Positions 59,900 through 64,000 of a stretch of DNA of 64,000 nt are shown in pieces (position 1 is the stretch's first letter; each line of letters begins with the position of its first letter). The notes under the pieces are model-generated. The model ran no database searches. It was not told the DNA's origin and saw only the letters and a list, made by a program, of their open reading frames with translations. The stretch covers positions 3,366,239-3,430,238 of the forward strand of contig NC_133657.1 in NCBI RefSeq assembly GCF_009905375.1, given 5' to 3'. The DNA is from Apium graveolens. Its lineage: Eukaryota > Streptophyta > Magnoliopsida > Apiales > Apiaceae. The position numbers and the translations under genes are program-made.

Positions 59900-62800
59900 G
59901 GTCTTTCCCGGTGAGGCTATAGTTTTCCATGGTTTGTTGGATCTGATGCTTCCGTGTCCTGGAGAACCAATCTCCAATTTCATAATCTCTTATTTTATCT
60001 TACTTCACAAAGTAGCGTTTGGTTTTTTCTTTATATTTTTCCATTTTCTGGACAACCCGGTCTTTTACTTCATCAAGAAGTTCAAGATTCATCTTTAGTC
60101 CTTTTATGTTGGAAACTTCATCAAAATGAATAACTCTATGAGATGGTGATATGGTTTTCACTAGGAGCATGGCCTCCAAAGCGTAAGCCAGTTTGAAAGG
60201 AGTTTCCCCGGTGCCTGTTCTTGGGGTAGTTCTGTATGACCACAAAATTTTCGGGAGTTCATCTGGCCAAGTCTTTTTGGATTCCTCTAGCCTTTTTCGA
60301 GTCTCTGGAGTATTTTTCTATTTGTTACTTCCACTTGTCTGTTTCCTTGGGCCGAAGATCTTTTATCCTTTATTCCGAGCTCTTTGAGATATGCTTCAAA
60401 ATCTAAGCCTAAAAACTGAGGTCCGTTATCTGAGATTAACACCACCAGGATCCCAAATCTCATCACGAAGACTTCCATAAATTTAATATAATCTTGCTGA
60501 TTGATTGTCCGGATTCCTCGACCCATTTCGTCATATAATCAATTACAACAAGCACGTAGCGGAGGTCTCCTTTAGCCCGGGGGAAAGGACCCATTATGTC
60601 AATTCCCCATACGGAAAAAAAGGATTGGGGAGAGGACCGAGGTTGGGAGGTTCAGGCTCTATTTTGGTACATTATTGAAGATTTGACATTATTTGCACTT
60701 CTTTACCAACTCGATGACATGGGTGTGGATGGTGGGCCAGTAATATCCTTGTCGAATTACCTTGTAGGCTAAGGATTTTGCGGCTAAGTGGTCTCCACGG
60801 ATACCCTTATGTACCTCCCGAAGAAAGTAGTCCGCTTCATCCAGATCTATACATTTGAGGGTTAGAGCAGAGAAACTTCTTCTGTAAAGTTGGTCATCTT
60901 CAAGGAAGAAATGAGCAGCTTTGTTTTTCAACTATCTGGATTTGTTTTTGTCCTTAGGGGTTTTTCCATGTTTCAAGTAAGCTATGAAGGGGGTCATCCA
61001 GTTCTCCGGGCTGCTGATGCACAAGATTTCATTTTTTCAGTGCTTGGGGCCCGGAGTTCTTTAAAATACACCGAGGAGCTTAAATCTGAAGAATTCTCAA
61101 CAAGCTTGGAGAGCTTATCTACCTTGGTGTTTTCCTCTCTATTGATTTGAAGAATAGTTGAATCCGGGATGGTTTTCAGAATATTTCTTACCATGGCTCG
61201 GTATTGTACTAGTTTCTGGTCTTTGGCAATATATTATCCATTTGTCTATTTGACCACAATCTGGGAATCACTATATATGATTAATCTTTTTACCCCGAGT
61301 GATTTTTCCAGTCTGAGTCCGGAGTGAAGGGCTTCATACTCAGCTTGGTTATTGGTAGCCTTGAAGGTATGTTGATCACTTGGTGAATTGTGAATCCTTT
61401 AGGGTTAGTTAATATGAGACCGACTCCATATCTTTCATCCGTTGCCGAACCATCGACATACATGAGCTCTTGTTGAGAGGGTCATTTTTGGCTATTATTG
61501 CAGTCATGAAGCTTGAAGTGGATTCGGGGAAAGTGCATTCTATCACGAACTCTGCCAGTGCTTGAGCTCTGATTGTTGTCCGGGGTACAAATGTAATGTT
61601 GAACTAACTGAGTTCAATTTCCCAGTTGACTAGACTCTCGGATGTGTCGGGTTTATGAATGATCTTTCTTAGAGGTTGGTCTGTGACTACTTTGATTTCT
61701 CGGCCTCAAAAGTATTGCCTTAGTTTCCTGCTTGCGTGTACAAGGGCTAAGGCAAAATTTTCCAAGTTTGGGTACCGAGTTTCCGCATCTTTGAGAACTT
61801 GAATCACGTAGTATATCGGGCTTTGTATCCTTTTTTCCTCCCGAATGAGCGCGACATAGATGGCCCTTGGTCCAACCATAATGTATAGGGAGAATGGTTC
61901 CCCAGGTTCTGCTTTAGACATGATTAAAGGGTTCATGAGATGTTTCTTTACTTTTTCAAATGCCACATTGCACTTTGGAGTCCATTCTATTAGTTTTTCA
62001 TTTCCGGATCCTTTAAGTAACTCGAAAAATGGAAGACATCTCTCCGCAAGTTTTGGGATAAACCTGCGAAGTGCTGCAAGACATCCTGTCAACTTCTGAA
62101 TATCCTTCTGGTTTTGGGGAACCTTCATTTCTATGATTGCGTTTATCTTCTCCGGGTTAGCTTCAATTCCTCTACACTAACAAGAAAGTTCAGAAACTTT
62201 CCTGCAGATACCCCGAATACACTTTTTCTGGGTTTAGCTTCATGTTGTATTTCCTCAACTTGTCGAAATATTCTTTGAGATCTTTGATGTGGTCCGGGAA
62301 TGTTGTGGATTTGGAGATCATGTCATCTACGTAAGATTCCATGTTTTTCCAAATTGACTTTTGAAGACGGTGTTTATCATTTTCTAGTATGTTGCCCTGT
62401 CGTTGATGAGTCTGAACGTCATCATAATAAAAGCATAAACAACCTGGTGGGTTATGACGGGTGTTTTTGTTATGTTCTTTGTTTCATCTTGAATTAGTTA
62501 TATCCACATAAATCATTCCTGAAGCTCAGCATAACATTGCCCGCGATTACGTCGATTAGCTGATCAATGTTGGAAAGGGGTTAGAAGTCTTTTGGGCATG
62601 CCGAATTTAAGTTTATATAGTTAACACACATCCTCCACTTGCCGTTCAGTTTCTTGACTAAGACCACATTGGCTAGCCAATCCAGGTACTTAATTTCACA
62701 GATGATATTTGCTTTAAGAAGTTTTTCTATTTCTTCGTCGATTGCTTGTTGACACTCCGCAGTGAAATTTCGCCGCTTCTGCTTGATGGGCCTTTGCTTG

Positions 62801-62985
62801 GGGTCAACATTTAGGCTATGCATCGCTACAAATTTTTCTACTCCAGACATGTCCTCCAGACTCCATGCAAAGACATCGGCGTACTCCTTTAACAGGTCTA
62901 TAGGCTCTTTTTGGAAAGTCGACTCCAAGCCTTTTCCAATCTTCAATTTTCGGGTGGGTTTCCCGGAGTCGAATTCGATATTCAT
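59900..62985 (-). pseudogene. Ty3/gypsy pol remnant, Tat-like
   Basis: Read on the minus strand: RT N-terminus (62985-62581, NVVLVKKLNGKWRMCVNY, NLNSACPKD), RT core with YVDDM near 62321-62335, RT end and RNase H (62128-61706, KLTGCLAALRRFIPKL), then a second RNase H-like segment (about 61500-61200, with the ATNNQAEYEAL block). The integrase zinc-binding part (60931-60689), core (60526-60287, ISDNGPQF) and tail (60245-60000, MWSYRTTPRTGTGETPF) follow. RT before integrase marks Ty3/gypsy; a second RNase H is the mark of the Tat branch. Many stops and shifts. Gag and LTRs were not seen. Confidence 0.85.
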
Positions 62986-63074
62986 TGTTTACGAGGCTGG
63001 TTCGACTTTGGTTTTCTTCTTTTTCTCAACGAACTTTTAAATTCGCTCATCTGCGTTAGTTACGCTATATCCCA
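62986..63074 (-). other. Upstream remnant of the gypsy pol
   Basis: A short stretch that may still belong to the protease/RT junction of the same element. It gives way at about 63075 to LTR-like DNA. Confidence 0.3.
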
Positions 63075-64000
63075 AATGTAATATCTGGGATATATCGTGT
63101 AATTATTTTTGCTAGTAAATAAATATTATGCATGTTCATTATTTATTTTGTGGTTTAACTGTTAAGTGATATATGTTCTTGGACGTTTAAAACTAATATT
63201 AATTGAGTATTTTAATTTTTATATGTCCAAAATAAAATATAGATAATTGTCATATCTTCCTATTTATTTTTATGTTGATTTATGATTTTATAGGAAATAT
63301 ATGGATTTTATGAATTCTTTTTCCGAGTATAAATTATTTTATATAATCGGGAACCAACCGACGTCATCCGTTTTTACGTTTTTATAACCCAAAACTCTTC
63401 CGAGAACTCCTTCCTAACCTCATTGCAATATTCCGAGCATTTTCCATGTTTCGACTTTTTCGATCCGGCGTACGGTTTGTCCTGCGCGGGTCCCGGCACA
63501 ATATTTTCGATACATTATTCATTTCGATACATCAGTAAAACTCGTATTTTTGATAAACGGGATCTTGTTATTAAACTATTACAATTATCACCTCGTAATA
63601 CGTTTAACCAGGCGCTGAGACCAAGATCGCAATACAAATTGTACTGATTTGGATAATTATCCCGAAAACCGGTACCGTTTGGATCTGTTTTTATAAATAA
63701 ACGTAACATTTTATATCCAGAATGATCCAACGGGATACTAATTTTCCGTAATTATAAATAGCCTTTATCGTATTTTATTTCGTACCGAAAATCACTTGCA
63801 AACAGTAATTATAGAAATTTACAGAGAAAATTCATATATTCATATAATCTTCTGAAAATCAAACCAGCTTTTGAAGGTGTTAGTGATATCTGTTTTCAAA
63901 GCTCGAGTAACCAAATCGAAGGGTTTGAGGAGTACTATCAGATTCCAGAACTCGTTTTACTACAGAATCAAAGGTTGATTTTATATATTTTTATTTATTT
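63075..64000 (+). repeat. LTR-like sequence running off the window
   Basis: It starts TGTAATATCTGGGATATATC, an LTR-like 5' end. About 670 bases on there is a TATAAATAGCC box near 63755, followed by a leader-like stretch, as in a plant Ty3/gypsy LTR in plus orientation. The other end is beyond 64000, so a solo LTR or a complete element cannot be told apart. Short frames here are not supported. Confidence 0.45.

Noticed and set aside
63423..63730. Short frames on both strands at the window end
   Set aside because: They overlap each other in an LTR-like stretch and lack any recognisable motif.

Overview
This is plant nuclear DNA, almost certainly from a eudicot. It has spliced plant genes with short GT-AG introns and AT-rich noncoding DNA, and more than half of it is nested LTR retrotransposons. 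The sequence alone does not fix the species. The retroelement style would fit a large Apiaceae-type genome, but that is only a guess.

Genic part (1-15,400). The window opens in an intron of a plus-strand gene. Its last two exons (984-1191, 1267-1640) encode the C-terminus of a PHD-finger/acetyltransferase protein of the IDM1-like type. Converging on it is a complete minus-strand lunapark gene (five coding exons, 7889 to 2825, 411 residues), an ER tubule-junction protein. After an intergenic stretch with a Harbinger-type MITE and a Stowaway MITE comes a complete minus-strand UBC13-type E2 gene (eight exons, 15194 to 12025, 153 residues). Introns carry SINE-like insertions, two short tandem duplications and one long imperfect hairpin.

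Retroelement part (15,900-57,600). A decayed Ty3/gypsy integrase end with part of its LTR abuts a 13.2 kb Ty1/copia Sirevirus-like element on the minus strand (17,536-30,750; family A). This has LTRs, PBS, gag, pol, a very long extra ORF downstream of pol, and a PPT. A second family A copy shares the right-hand LTR and stops abruptly at 35,883, giving an LTR-internal-LTR-partial internal structure. Next is a plus-strand, decayed Sirevirus-like element of another family (36,197-55,665; family B). A different 8.5 kb copia element (37,034-45,539) is inserted in its left LTR with an AAGAT target duplication. Family B kept a broken gag, lost pol, and kept a degenerate post-pol ORF that itself carries a 557 bp Mutator-type foldback MITE. 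LTR-like sequence lies on both sides of family B.

Right end (57,600-64,000). This holds AT-rich sequence, a minisatellite of about 67 bp units, a minus-strand Ty3/gypsy Tat-like pol remnant, and an LTR-like sequence running off the window.

The most interesting signal is in the two Sirevirus-like families. Each carries its own short CpG-containing motif scattered many times through LTR and pol/post-pol spacer. In family A the motif also lies inside gag, pol and the post-pol ORF, in three different reading frames. In both families a TATA box lies about 115 bp upstream of the post-pol ORF. Together these suggest a separately transcribed accessory gene and a nucleotide-level signal, not a classical envelope gene. 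All of these copies are disrupted, so the biology would have to be tested on intact relatives.
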